Below are positions 22,653 through 37,633 of a stretch of 64,000 nt of DNA, piece by piece (positions within the stretch are counted from its first letter, which is position 1; each line of letters begins with the position of its first letter). The translations under genes were made by a program, and so were the position numbers. The stretch is from contig MU832117.1 of assembly GCA_029204225.1 (NCBI GenBank), forward strand, positions 22,473 to 86,472. Reading direction: 5' to 3'. Source of the DNA: Diphasiastrum complanatum. Its lineage: Eukaryota > Streptophyta > Lycopodiopsida > Lycopodiales > Lycopodiaceae. The notes under the pieces are model-generated. The model was not told where the DNA came from. It saw only the letters and a list, made by a program, of their open reading frames with translations, and made no database searches.

Positions 22653-23272
22653 GGCCTATTCGTCATTGGTAGTCTGGTAGTCGATAAATATGTTCAGGGA
22701 TTTTATCATTGGACGTCCCTGGATACAAAGAGGTCATGGCACTTGTTTGGTTGTTGTGGACATGTTTCTAAGGCTTCTTGGTATTCCTTTCCTCCAGTGC
22801 ACTTTATTCACCTTGAGCATAGACCCTGCAAGCATGTTTGGTGCTCTGATGAAGACCCATTAGGAAATTTTAAGAATGCTAACTGCTTGAACAATTGACT
22901 CCGTCACATTGTTTCTCAGAAACGTTTTTTTTAATTTTTGTGGGCAATATGGGGATCAAATTAAAGCATTAATCAAGGGCGTACATTTATGTAGGTTGCT
23001 GAATGTTTCGGTTACAATGTGGTGCATCAATCTCGGTTGGATTCTGTCACAGATAAAAATTCAAAATGGCTTGTCATTCCAGGAATATCATGGAATGTGT
23101 GATCTGAATGCACCCTGCTCTGTTGTAATGATGGTGAGCACAAGAATGAACTGTGCCTGCTTAGAAACATGTCCACAACAACCAAACAAGTGCCATGACC
23201 TCTTTGTATCCAGGGATGTCTAATGATAAAATCCCTGAACATATTTGTCGACTACCAATGAGAATAGGCCAC
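22653..23272. repeat. Long inverted repeat (about 115-bp arms, about 390-bp loop)
   Basis: Arm 1 (22653-22772) and arm 2 (about 23161-23272) are reverse complements. They share an uninterrupted block of more than 50 bases that includes CAAAGAGGTCATGGCACTTG. Outside that block arm 1 has an extra 8 bases near 22680 (a local TGGTAGTC duplication) and a few mismatches. Transcription through it would give a long, nearly perfect hairpin. It could be a foldback element, an inverted duplication or a small-RNA source. A 203-codon frame over arm 1 shows no known domain and is not called. Confidence 0.85.
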
Positions 23273-25189
23273 TGTTGTAACAAGTGTACTCTACTAGTAT
23301 GGCATGGAAGCCTGCAAGTCAGCAGACTGTGCAAAAAGTACAAAAACTTCAATGTGGCTTTTTCATAGCATTAAGCACGCTTAGGATGGCAGACAGGTTG
23401 ATTCGTAAGGTAAATGAAGATTAAAGGAGACAGGGGGTATGCCTAGATGTAAGAGGAAAAACGAAAGGAAATATATTTCAGGGAAAACCCTGGAAAATTA
23501 TTAGTTGATCTCGTGGATCTACATGTTTCAGGAGAGATGGCATTGGTCCAAGCTGCTTGGGACTACAAACAGCCCACCCAAGTAAACTGCAGCTGCAGAT
23601 GGAACAAACTGCATCAAGGCCATCTCAAATCGTCTCAAGAAAAAATTCTCAGGGCATAAAAGTTTGACATTGTAGTCATTATACAGGAAGGTTTTCTCAT
23701 GCTTGCACAGTGATTATCAAAAGACATCTCTAAAAGCTTTTCTTCAAATGGCACATTGTACTCCATCAATTGAATACTTGATCAGGCAATCAAAGTGTTC
23801 CAAGTAAACTCAATCCTAAAAATCGATGTGAATTTAAATTCACTGGCGTTGGCAATAAGGAGGCAGCATAGAAGAACAAATAAAACCGCCATCCTTTGAG
23901 GGGATTCTAACAGAAGTTTTTTAATCAATTGCACTACACCTACAAGTGTCACAACAACATGCTTAAATATTGTCCTCAAACCCTAATCATTTGTGTAAAA
24001 AGAAACCATTATCTATACAGTATGATGAAAAAATCGATTGAAGAAAACCAAGAACATTAAAGGCGGCTATGCTCTCAAGAAATGCAATGACCATCCTTCA
24101 TATAGGTATGCAAAAGGTGGGGCACCAGATCTCATTTTCGGCTAAATCGGTCACCAACACAAACTCTGAACCTTCGCCTGTTAAGAAAATGCCTCTCTAA
24201 GTTGTGTTAGGCTTAAGAGCTCTGGACAGGTGCTGAGTGTAAACCAACTGTAAACTACTCAGCCTAAGCCTAGAAAGTATGCACTACTAGATCTCTAAAA
24301 TGGAAGTTGTTGTTAGGGTTGCCAAAAAGGAAAGAGAAACTAGCAAAAAGAGTAACAAGAGCATTACATAAAATCAAATCAAAAATTAGGTTTTGCTAAA
24401 TATGAATGTAGGTCGGCTGAAAGCAGAACGGGTTGAGCCAAGCGATCAAACCTTTGATCACTTTCTTGTTGAATCTCCCAACACCACCAACAACTGCACC
24501 CTCTCGCGATCGGGCGCCTCATTCAGCCTGCAAAACAAAAACCCTTTCGCCAAACTAGCAATAAATAAGAGCGAACAAAGATGGAGAAGACAAAACGAGA
24601 GAACGAGGCAGAGAAAATATGCAATGGAGTCTGTGAACGAATGTAAGAACCCAGAGGTGCCACGTCATCCATTAGGGTTTCTGCGAAGCCCTAATGATTG
24701 GTCATTGCAATGCTCATGGTTTTTCATAATCCCTAAGCGCTTCCCACATCTACATTTAGGGTTTCTTAGAACCCCTAAAATCAAGTGACGAACAAATTGG
24801 GATAGCTATAGAAGGAGAATCAACACATATGCCATCTATCCCATAAGCAAAACCTAGATGAGCCCAACGTATATAGAAGTTACCGACAAAAACTTTAATG
24901 AGCCATGAAATTAAACACTAGAATCGCGGAGTGAATAATCAGAATAATCTTTTAGTGCTAGCACCAACATACAAGTAACTAAGTGAGTTAATGCTCACAA
25001 AGCACTAATCTTTTGACCAGCATCAAACTTAGGAGAGTAACTTAGTGAATCGGTTAGTGCTCACCAAAAAGATCGGTTAGTAGCCTCTCATAAGCAAAAA
25101 CATCTCAAGTAGCACTATGACATCACATCTTTGATTCTCATACTCTATCAATGAGCATAGTGTGACAAGCTCATCCCAAAATAGGCACT
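23273..25189. other. Intergenic, no gene recognised
   Basis: No supported coding region. A GC-richer stretch near 24480-24660 with CTCGCGATCGGGCGCC stands out from its AT-rich surroundings. It might belong to a promoter or 5' UTR of the minus-strand gene, but there is no direct proof. Confidence 0.3.
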
Positions 25190-25960
25190 AATACCTACCT
25201 TTGATCTCATAATGTAATGGACAACAAAAGATAAAATCATGTGTTTCCACTTCGCCCACAAAACATACTTGACATATTTTACTTTTGCGGGATATTCCAC
25301 AAAACTCATCAATCTCAACCTAGACGCGATGTGAACCTCAAAATTGTGTGATATCTCTAATCCAAGTATGGCGTACGGGTCAAAACACCATAAGATGTCA
25401 TCTGAAGTGAATGTGTCTTGAAAATTTCTAGCTTGATCCCCAAGGATATTGACTAAGCTTTCAATGCATATGATCTAGGCATGATTTGTCTAATGTATAA
25501 GGTGTGGGCTCCCAATAAGATGTGAGATTGAGATACCATACAAGTATACATAGATATTATTGTATGTATCTCTCAACCCTTTGATCCACTAGCAATTAGC
25601 CTTGTCAACCTAGAAAGAGGCACTCTACCATCACTATATGATGAGAAATTGAGGGCTTTCCTTAGATCAGTCGAGACAACATGCTAACTTGGAGATGAGA
25701 CAAGCTAGCACAATCCAACAATGTGAGCTTCGTGCACTAGGTCTCAACAACATACATGACATCGGTGATCAAGGGATCAACAAGGTGACACTTACTCTTG
25801 GTGTCTCTAATATGTTTGTGAAGACAGAGTCTCTCCGTGTTGGCTAAGAAACTCTTCCCTTTGACTAATTAATCCATACTTGTATGTCTCGTGCTACAAA
25901 TAGGCTCCATTAAAAGGACTCTCAAATAAGTTTAGAATGAAATGATCTCCAAAGGCTTTT
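25190..25960 (-). mobile_element. Strongly decayed LINE 3' half
   Basis: Pieces match the intronic LINE in order and orientation. The region near 25205-25290 parallels the C-terminal CCHC segment (ATCTCATAATGTAATGG against ATCTCATAATATATGGGG). 25820-25865 parallels the stretch with CAGAGTCTCTCC and the following CTTCCC. Many indels remove any reading frame. This looks like a much older copy of the same family. Confidence 0.5.
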
Positions 25961-26599
25961 TGTCTAGGTAGAATGATTATCTTTTGTAAATAACAGCCGA
26001 TGTAGCTAGTTTTCTCACCTACTATCAAACCCTATTTTGTGAATCCACACAATGGCAATGCCAAATAGGATAGAAAAGTAGTTTTTCTTTTCCTGTCATG
26101 CGATAGTTTCTACCCAAGGGAGAAATGCCTTATTCACAAGATATTATGCTCCAAATGAAACCTAACCACTAACCAAGCTTTAATCGTAATCAATCCACAA
26201 AAAACCTTCTTTTTTCTCTCTCTCCCTCTCTCTCTCTTCTCTCATAAAAATGCAACAAATACAAAATTCAACAATCACAAAATAGCATAACATCAAAATC
26301 CTAACAACATGAGAAAGAAGTAGGAGCAAGAAAATCAAGGACATTCAATTGCCAAAATGGTAGACTCTCCACTTTTCTTTGATTGAACATGAAAATGAAG
26401 TACAATCAACCATTATTTATAGTGGACTTTATGCATTTGGCCCTTCTAGCTATTGGCCAATTTCTAACTATCTAAATATTTAGATTGCTATTCATCTATT
26501 GAAAAGTGCTCTGGAGAGGCCATTGCTGCTTGTAGTCAGCCTACTGGCTACTGAAAAGAGAGTTGAAGAGCCCATCACTGTCTGAGCACCACCCCTTGT
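25961..26599. other. Intergenic, low-complexity pyrimidine patch
   Basis: No gene seen. A CT-rich stretch occurs at 26212-26243. This is one of the few pyrimidine (CT) tracts on the plus strand; most microsatellites here are AG on plus. Confidence 0.4.
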
Positions 26600-27394
26600 T
26601 GGCTGATCATCGCTGTCTGAGTGCCTCCCCTCTTGGCTTACGAATGATAATGGCCACTTTGATTGTGGAATGACTGTCTGAGTGTCGGTTCCAGCTATCA
26701 GTGTTGGTGTTCACCTTTCTCTCCCCCTCTCTTCCTTGTGAGCTGCTGGTCAAACTGTGTGATTGAAGAAAGGATCGTAAAGGCTATGGTGTGGTCTTTA
26801 CCTGTCAATATGGTTCCTCTAGAAGCTTCTCATCCTTTGCAACTCTCGGAATTCAATCCTCTTGCTTGACGTGGAGAAAAGAGACCTGTTTTCCCTTCAG
26901 AACATCCTTCTAGTGCTTCCCCTTCATGCGCGCATCGTGAAGCCCACCATGATGTTGTGGATTCCTTGCTTGTTTCCTCTGGCCAGGTGGTGCCATACTG
27001 TCCGCCCCATCTTCGCCACTAGCTTTTTTCCTCTCTTTCAGTTTCTCGTGTTCCATGTGCAAGCTGTGGTCGCCTTTATGTGCAAGGTGCCAGTCTTTCT
27101 CACCATCATAACGCTTGCTCTGCTTTTCATCAACAACTCGCATTAACCAATGTCGACCTTGCACCTCATCCTGCTCCCACTTCACCACCTGACTCGGCTT
27201 GGATCTGGATTCGCTCCCTTGATATTTTGACTGCTTTTCACTTAGGTTTTCCTCGTCCTCATCTTTATGCACACATTCTCTTTGCCTTGCGCTTAGACGT
27301 CCAGAGAGCTTTGTCCTTACCTTTGTCTCATCTGGCTTCCAACCCTTCTGATATTGTAGCTTGACATGTCTTTTTGTTTTTTTCTCTCTAGTGT

Positions 27395-29098
27395 TTGCCT
27401 CTGCCTCCTTGGGGTGGTGATGCTGGTCATAGGAAAACTCGCAACATGATTCGTCGCTTTATGTCAAGATATTGGAAAAATCTGCAAGAAGAGTATTTCC
27501 TTCGCTATCATGCGCTTGCTGCTCAGCGGGATTCGACTTCGGATGGTGTCTCTATACCCCCTATTCATCATCGGTTGCGTCGCTGTGTTTTACTTGGGCA
27601 AGTGGGTGAGTATTCTCGTGTAGCTCGTGCTCTAGCTCCTAGAAGTCCAGCTACTCCTTCTGCTGCCACCCTACAGGCTTTGGAGCTTCTTCATCCACCG
27701 GCAAATGACTCCCTTCCCTCTTTTGTTGAGGACTTTGAACCTGACTCCGATTTGCAGGCCTCTGAATCTCATTTTCTTAATGCTTTTCTACGCAGCCCTC
27801 ATTTGTCAACTGGGGGTCCTTCTGGTACGGTTTTCGAGCATCTTCGTGATTGTTTTTCTCCTAATGACTCTGCTAGCAGGTTTGGTTTGCTCTTTCAAGT
27901 TTGCTCTTTCATAGCATGTGGTCATATTCCTCTAGCTATTGCTCGTATTCTTGGTGCTGCTCATTTGATAGCCTTGGATAAGCCTGGCGGTGGAGTGCGT
28001 CCCATTGCTGTTGGAGAGGTTTTATACATATTGGTTTCTAGGTCTCTTGGTTTTTAGCTTCATGATAGTTTTTGTAACCACCTGTTTCCTCATTAGTTTG
28101 GTTGTGCTACTCCTGGCGGTTGCGAGACAGTCGTACATGCTTTGCGTGCTACCTTGGATCTTCATCCAAATTGGGTTGTCCTTCAGGTGGATGTTAAAAA
28201 TATTTTCAATTCTGTTTCCCGAGGAGCCATTTTACTTCGTGCAGCTCACGGTCCTCTCGCGCAACTCATCCCATTTGTTTGCTCTTTTTATTCCATGGAT
28301 GCGCCTCTATATTTCAGTCATGCTTCTCGCTTAGGTGATGTTTTGGTTATCCCGTCTGCTGATGGTATCAAACACGGTGATCCCTTGGGTGGTGTTCTTT
28401 TTTCTTTGGCGCACTTTCGGGCATTGCGTGCTTCTTCTGCTGCTTTTCCTTCTTGTTTGTTTCCCTCTATTGCTGATGACACGCATATTGTGGGACCTGC
28501 TAATGACGTCTTTCTGGCTTTCCTACATTTCTCTCAGCAACTTTCGACTTTGGGCCTCATTGTGAATCCCTCTAAGTGTGTTGCTTGGTGTCCTCAGGGC
28601 CTCCTTTCTGGGCTCCCTTTACCTACAGGTTTCAATACTCCGGCTGATGGGATTCGAGCACTTGGTATTCTCATAGGTTTCTCGGATTTTGTGGCTTCCT
28701 CTTTGCAGGACACTTTGGACGCGCATCTTCGTCACGCTGATTTGCTACCAAAGCTTGGCAACACTCAAGTTGCTCTAGGGATTCTCACTCAATGCTTCGC
28801 TCAACGGCCAAGTTGTATCCTACAGTGTGTTCCTCCCTCTCTTGATGTTTTGGCTTTGTTGCAGGATTTTGCTATTGCTTTATCAGATATTCTGGGTCGC
28901 TTGATGGGTTCAGAATCCTTTCGTATTCCCAATGGTCAGTTCGTTAAGCGACAAGTCTCTCTTCTTGCTTCATCTAGAGGTGTTGGTCTTACTTGCACAG
29001 CTTCTATTGCTCCAGCTGCCTTTAAGGGAAGTTGGGCCCCTTGTTGCCTCTGCACTTATCTCTCGGTTTTAGCTGGACAACAAGCCCGTTCTTCTTGA
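27395..29098 (+). pseudogene. RLE-LINE reverse transcriptase (two in-frame TAG stops)
   Basis: The frame runs from the pre-RT (WKNLQEEYFLRYHALAAQ, later LLHPPANDSLPSFV) into RT: GPSGTVFEHLRDCF, LDKPGGGVRPIAVGEVLYIL, PGGCETVVHALRA (via 28095-28145), WVVLQVDVKNIFNSVSR, GIKHGDPLGGVLFSLAHF and SIADDTHIVG, where the catalytic Asp pair is kept. TAG stops at 28055-28057 and 28094-28096 are in the same frame; the second falls at the conserved Gln of a PHQFG motif. The rest to 29098 is the thumb, where the frame is lost by an indel. The family uses RT for target-primed reverse transcription. Confidence 0.8.
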
Positions 29099-29111
29099 TT
29101 CAGTAGCTCGT

Positions 29112-30143
29112 GTGGAAACATGCATTCTTCCTTTCCAACAACATCTCTGTGCGGCCAAGGATCTCATCCCTCCACCTGTGCGAGCTTCTTTGCCTCTCTT
29201 TGAGACTTTGCTTAGCCATCAACGTGCTCATTTTCAAAAGTATCTTTTGGAGCGCTTCCACCCGCATGCTTTCACTCAGCTTCTCAGTGATTCACCTTCC
29301 AATGAGACTCGGCTCGCCTTCTGTCCTGTGCAGGCTCGGGTGCTGGTGCTTGGCTTGTTGCGCGCCCTGTTGTTCCACACTTGCATCTTTCTTCTGAGTT
29401 GTTTCTCACCGCTCTTTGGGTTAGGTTGGGTCTCCCTCATCCAGTGCTAGCAGGTTTGACAAAATGTTCATGTGGTCACCCTCTTGATCCTATTGGCACT
29501 CATCTCATGTGTTGTCCTTCTGGCAGAGAGCGCATTGCGACTCATGATTCCATTCGTGACATATTGGCATCTATTGCACATGAGTGCAGCTTTCATGTTG
29601 TCTGGGAGCAGACCCATGTCTATGTCTGATTCATAGTCGCCTCAACAACGAGTTGATCTTGTTCTTTTGCGCGAGGGTATTCGCACGCTTGGAGATGTTG
29701 TTGTTGCTGATCCTTCGCGGCCTGACCTCCTTCTTCGTGCTTCAACTACTCAGGGTGCCGCTGCTTCTCATGCAGCTCTAGACAATGAGCGAGATTATTC
29801 ACATCGCACTCCCGGAGAAGACTTTATTTTTTTTGCTTTGGAAACATATGGGTGCCTGCATAAGAAATTCGATGATTCTCTATCATCTTGTACAGGTTTT
29901 GCAGTGAAACTTCAAGGACGTGGTGCCTCACCTTTATCTATCCTTACGGCTTATTATCGTCAACGAGTTTCTATGACTTTACAATGCACTCAGGCGCTTG
30001 CAATACTTCGACGTGTCGTAGTTGTAGGAACAACTGCTTCACAGCTTCCTGCACTATCTAAACTTTCAACTGTCTTAACTAGCGACTTACACCAAGCAAT
30101 AGGCTTTATACAGACACTCTGTGAGATTGTTGCTTTGTTATAG
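29112..30143 (+). pseudogene. RLE-LINE C-terminal region: knuckle and restriction-like endonuclease
   Basis: Three frames must be joined. 29112-29350 gives the helical linker (PPPVRASLPLFETLLSHQRA). 29381-29629 gives the zinc knuckle CSCGHPLDPIGTHLMCCPSG. 29650-30143 gives RVDLVLLREGIRTLGDVVVA, then DPSRPDLLL, with the acidic pattern of a PD-(D/E)xK fold, followed by LQGRGASPLSILTAYYRQRV. In this family the domain nicks target DNA. The assignment rests on motif order and position; a profile search would settle it. Confidence 0.68.
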
Positions 30144-30368
30144 TTGTACAGTATCTCAATTCGCCTTATGGCCTTTACACTTTCAAAATGCATTCTTTTG
30201 TACTCTGATGGGCTTTCCCATCTTTTATTAATAAAAACAGGAAGTTTCTTCTTCTTATCTAGTTAGGTTACACTGTAATTACTTGCTAACAATGGTTAGA
30301 GCAAGCCGTTAGCATCATAACAAGTGGTAACATTATCTGTTGACCTTCAACAAATATTTATTGGACCC

Positions 30369-31050
30369 TGTTAGATTTCTCATGCTCAGCCTTAAACAAA
30401 TCATTGAAATAATGAGCATCCTGAAATCAGCCAAAGGCCGACTACATGTTTCGGACCTTCACATTTTTCCATTTGGGATTTTTTAGTGACAACCATTTTT
30501 AAGGCACCTTCGCATTTTTCGCACCTTCGCGAAAAAGGTGACACCATGACCAAAGTCCAATTTAGACCTGCCCTAAACAATTTAAAGGCACCTTTGGGTT
30601 TTTTGGATTTTCAAAATAGTGGCAGACTGATGTCGCCAACTTATTATCAACCCTAAAAACAGCTAGACAGCTAAAATATCCAAAGGGCGGTTACCAACTT
30701 TGTACATATACCAAGACTGACGTAAATAGCATTCAATGCTCGTAAGATATTTTGAAGGCACTTGTAAATATATACTAGTTGAATCAAGCTATTTAAGTGT
30801 CAATAAAAGTGTTAAGTTTCATCATTATCGGAGTTCTTCTGTCCAGCATTATCACGCTCAACAAGCTGAAGTTATTACTTCAAGCCATTGTACTCACTGT
30901 TGATATTAATTAGAGTGCAATTTTTGTCTCACTACTGTATTGTTCATTTGCGCAATTCTGTATGAATCATTCTTCTTGAATATTTTTGCTACTAACTGTT
31001 GCATTTCCATCCTACACGCCTACGCTCAAAGCTTCGAGCTTCCGATGCCT
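30369..31050 (+). repeat. Left LTR of the deleted Copia
   Basis: Matches 33122-33810 along its length, including TCAATAAAAGTGTTA (poly(A)-signal-like) and TCATCATTATC. Its 3' end is cut and fused to integrase sequence. Confidence 0.85.
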
Positions 31051-33120
31051 GAAGCTGTTACTATAGCTGCCTATATGCAGAATTGATCCATCACCAAAGC
31101 CCTAAATGGCAAGACACCTTATGAGGTGTGGACAGGATCGAAACCATCACTCAAATATATTCGAGTGTTTGGATGCATCGCTTTCGCTCAGATCCCTGAA
31201 GATCTAAGAAGAAAGCTTGATGACAAGAGTAGAAAAATGATTTTCATTGGCTATTCCCCAGACCACAAGGCATACAAGCTCTACAATTTGGATACTGAGA
31301 AGGCATTCACCAGTAGAGATGTCATTTTTGTCGAAGACCAGTTCATTGACCACAAGGGAAAAGCTGCTCATAAATCTGACCCAAGGATCGAGCAACCAAA
31401 CTTCGATCCAGAGATTCAACTACAGAATAGCAACTCTAACACAGACAATCAGTCTCAACCCACATCAGAGGATCGAACTTCAACCCAGAAGGGGTCCAGC
31501 CAGACACCCTCCATCTAGATTTATGAATTATCCGAGCTACTACTTTGTGAATGAACCAACCACCGTTTCTGAGGCTATGTCTACTCCTGATGCTGACCAG
31601 TGGAAAGCAGTGACGGATACCAAATTTGATTCTCTGATAAAGAATCAAACATGGACGCTACCAAAGGACCGAAACCCAATTCCATGCAAATGGATATTCA
31701 AGACGAAGTACAATGCTGAAGGAAGGCTAAATCGTTACAAGGCCAGGCTAGTCGCCAAAGGCTTTTTCCAGATTTCAGATCTGGATTATTCAGAAACCTT
31801 CAGTTCAGTTGTCAAACATGCTTCGATCCGCTATTCCTCTCCTTTGCAGCCGCATCAGATCTTGAAGTCCACCATATGGATGTCCAGCCTGCTTTCCTCA
31901 ATGGAACCATCGAAGAGAAAATCTATATGATGCAGCCAGAGGGATATGAACTCAACGACAAGCAACAGCACCTTGTATGCAAAATTCACAAGGCGCTCTA
32001 TGGGATGAAACAGTCACCCAGAGCCTGGTTCCAGAAGATCAACGCATTTCTGATAGAGAATGGTTTTATCCCAAACTCAGTAGACTCGAATGTCTACTTC
32101 AAGTCTGTTTCAGATTACTTCATCATCATTACTCTCTATGTAGATGATACACTCTTATTCAGTAACAATTTGAATCTGATGAAGGATACAAAATGCATGC
32201 TGGCCTAGGAATACAAGATGACTGACATGGGTCCATCCCACTATTGTCTCGGAATCCAAATCCATCGAGATCGACCCAGCAAACTGATTTTTATCAATCA
32301 ACAACGTGCTGAAAAAGTATGGTATGGCCAACTACAAACCAACTCACTTTCCACTCGACCCTGGACTAAAGTTATCAAAGGAACAGTCTCCTCAAACTGA
32401 GGTAGAAAAAGAGAAAATGAAGCGCTACCCGTTTCAATCCATCATCAACACACTGATGTATGCAATGATCTGCACGCGACCAGAACTTGCATATTCGATC
32501 AATACATTCAGCTAGTTCCTATCAAGTCCAGGCTTAACTCATTCAAAAGTACTAACAAAGGTCATGAAGTACATCCAAGCAATGAAAACTCTCAGTATCT
32601 GCTATGGAGGCAGCCAAATTGCCAACATCTTTGAAGCCTACACAGATGCAGATTGGGCAGGAGATGCCGATACCAGAAAATCAACTTCTGGATCTATATT
32701 TTTATACAGCCAAAGACCAATCTCATGGAACAGCCGGAAGTAGACCTCAGTTGAATTATCATCAATGGAATCCGAATACATAGCTATCACAAATGCAACT
32801 AAGGAGACAATCTGGCTAAGGCAACTGCTTGCAGACATCAACCTTGCACAAACACTTCCTACAACAATCTATTGTGACAATCAAAGTAAAATAGCATTGT
32901 CTCTCAATCTAAGATTTCACTCTCGAAGCAAACATATCGAAATCAGGCATCATTACCTTAGAGAGAAAGTGCATAGCAAGGAAGTAGCATTGGTTTTCTG
33001 CAGAACAAAGTAATGGCAGCATATTACTTCACAAAAGCTCTATCAAAAGAGCAACATCTCAGATTTAACGATATGTTAAATCTGAAGATCAAAGTTTTTC
33101 AAGATCCACATTAAGGGGGA
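31051..33120 (+). pseudogene. Copia integrase C-terminus, reverse transcriptase and RNase H (broken)
   Basis: Integrase end: SITKALNGKTPYEVWTGSKP, then FIGYSPDHKAYKLYNLDT. RT: WKWIFKTKYNAEG-type block (here PCKWIFKTKYNAEGRLNRYK), ARLVAKGF, then after a frameshift MDVQPAFLNGTIEEKIYMMQ, ALYGMKQSPRAWFQK and TLYVDDTLLF with the YVDD core intact (32137-32148). RNase H: DWAGDADTRKSTSG, PISWNSRK, ESEYIAITNATKETIWLRQL, TIYCDNQSKIALS and SKHIEIRHHYLREK. Four stops lie in frame: TGA 31084, TAG 32206, TAG 32513 and TAG 32741. Confidence 0.88.
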
Positions 33121-33121
33121 G

Positions 33122-33810
33122 TGTTATATTTCTTATGCTCAGCCTTAAACAAATCATTGAAATAATGAGCGTCCTGAAAACAGCCAAAGGCCGACTACAT
33201 GTTTCAGACCTTCGCATTTTTCCCTTTGGGATTTTTTAGTGACAACCATTTTTAAGGCACCTTCGTCTTTTTTGCATTTATCGCACCTTCGCGAAAAAGG
33301 CGACACCATGACCAAAGTCCAGTTTAGACCTGCTCTAAACAATTTAAAGGCACCTTCAGGTTTTTCGGGTTTTCACAACAGTGGCAGACCGACATTGCCA
33401 ACTTATTATCAACCCTAAAAATAGCTGGACAGCTAAAATATCCAAAGGGCGGCTACCAACTTTGTACATATACAAAGATTGGCGTAAATAGCATTCAATA
33501 CTCGTAAGATATTTTGAAGATACTTGTAAATTATACTAGCTGAATCAAGCTATTTAAGTGTCAATAAAAGTGTTACGTTTCATCATTATCAGAGTTCTTC
33601 TGTAGCCAGCATTATCACGCTAAGCAAGCTGAAGTTATTACTTCAAGCCATTGTACTCACTGTTGATATTAATCAGAGTGCAATTTTTGTCTCACTAATG
33701 TATTGTTCATTTGCGCAATTCTATATGAATCATTCTTCTTGAATATTTCTGCTGCTAAATGTTGCGTTTTTTATCCCACATGCCTACGCTCAAAGCTTCG
33801 AGCTTATGTT
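33122..33810 (+). repeat. Right LTR of the deleted Copia
   Basis: It follows ATTAAGGGGGAG and begins TGTTATATTTC. It aligns with 30369-31050 with scattered substitutions. It is followed at once by the remnant LTR of the opposite-strand Copia relic. Confidence 0.85.
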
Positions 33811-33829
33811 GCATGTCATCCCCACGGTT

Positions 33830-36724
<2,895 letters not shown>

Positions 36725-37164
36725 TATAAGGATTGCCTAGTGAAGATCTGACTAGATCCTATTCCATGCAACCAAAAGGACACACGTGGAGCAAAAACCA
36801 CCCAACCAACAGGAAATGGCTAGTCAATATCCTAACCACTTCACTCCCCATGCCATGGTGAATGAATGCAAGAGAGGAGGGGCTCATGGCTACAAGGATC
36901 AGAAAATCCAATAGGTAGATGGGTGAATTTCCACTAGTATATATTTGGTCCCATGAGGAGAAAATATTTCTCTTAATATCCCCATGCAATCTAGAATAGC
37001 AATTGATCTCCTATTCTTGCATTATGGTAGTCAAACACCATGCAATTGCTCCTATGTCCAAATATAGGTTTGGGCCCTCATATGATTATCAATTACTTTA
37101 TCGACCAAGTCCGGAATGACGAGGCATAACTAATAACCACATACACTGGAGTGACAGGCTATCA
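36725..37164 (-). repeat. Downstream LTR, family Y
   Basis: About 440 bp, aligning end to end with 43816-44247, including the shared CAACCAAAAGGACAC and CATATGATTAT blocks. It is abutted on its 5' side by the X LTR without an intervening polypurine tract. Confidence 0.82.
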
Positions 37165-37165
37165 A

Positions 37166-37633
37166 TTGAAATTCCGTTAGATCTAGTGCAGTATGCAGAT
37201 CACATCACACAATCACCATAGCCACTCCTCACAAGCTCTCAAAGATGGCACAACAAAAGTTATTAGATTACAAAGAAACATTGTACATATAGATTATTCA
37301 CAAACTGCATGAAAAGGCAGGTGTCCTAAAATTGGCCTACCACTTGTCAAACTAAATTCGGGCCCAATATGGCCAAATTCGATCGACAAACTTGGGACAT
37401 GTCCCAAGTATAGCAAGTACTGTAAATAACTCTGTACAGGCTAATTCTTCCTATGTGTGGCTACTCGGCTAACCCAAGTAGCCGGCTACGGGATCAGTGC
37501 CCGATCAATATATCCTAACGGGTCACGTCCCAAACACAACCATATACAATAAACCAGATAAACTGTACACCAATTACATCATCACATTTAGAGCTTACAT
37601 AAAATGTATATAAGATTAACTCTGATTTCTAGC
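37166..37633 (-). repeat. LTR, family X (3' LTR type)
   Basis: This 468-bp repeat is the reverse complement of 52594-53063. Upstream on the minus strand is CTAAGGGAGAGAG, a polypurine tract, so it is a 3' LTR. It shares blocks such as GTTAGGATATATTGATCGGG with the plus-strand copy. Confidence 0.85.

Larger units (their letters stand above)
26600..30235 (+). mobile_element. LINE with N-terminal zinc finger, RT and restriction-like endonuclease (RLE), decayed
   Basis: Order on the plus strand: a CxxC...H...C zinc finger (PCASCGRLYVQGASLSHHHN, 27053-27112, ending in Cys), a pre-RT domain (HHRLRRCVLLGQVGEYSRVA, 27567-27626), RT (27900-28700), a connecting region, a CCHC-like knuckle (KCSCGHPLDPIGTHLMCCPS, 29462-29521) and a C-terminal restriction-like endonuclease core (29650-29800). 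The tail has AATAAAAA near 30230. This architecture is that of RLE-type LINEs (R2, NeSL, Utopia and relatives), not of L1 or RTE. At least four in-frame stops and several frameshifts kill it. The exact clade and any target site are undetermined. Confidence 0.78.
30369..33810 (+). mobile_element. Ty1/Copia element with large internal deletion
   Basis: Direct repeats at 30369-31050 and 33122-33810 are the LTRs (start TGTTAGATTTC / TGTTATATTTC). The right one follows the polypurine tract AAGGGGGAG. Between them only the integrase end, RT and RNase H remain; Gag, protease and most of integrase are gone, the left LTR running straight into integrase codons near 31050. The family is the same as the complete Copia at 55963-61253, judged by near-identical RT and RNase H peptides. 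Stops at 31084, 32206, 32513 and 32741 plus a frameshift near 31850 inactivate it. No target duplication is clear. Confidence 0.88.

Noticed and set aside
22287-22898. 203-codon plus-strand frame
   Set aside because: No known domain, and it covers one arm of the inverted repeat; no sign of coding constraint.
24393-24788. 131-codon frame as a gene
   Set aside because: Composition and lack of similarity; overlaps a region that may be promoter or 5' UTR.
28055-28096. Recurrent TAG as possible stop-codon readthrough or recoding
   Set aside because: The elements also carry frameshifts and TGA/TAA stops, so decay explains them better.
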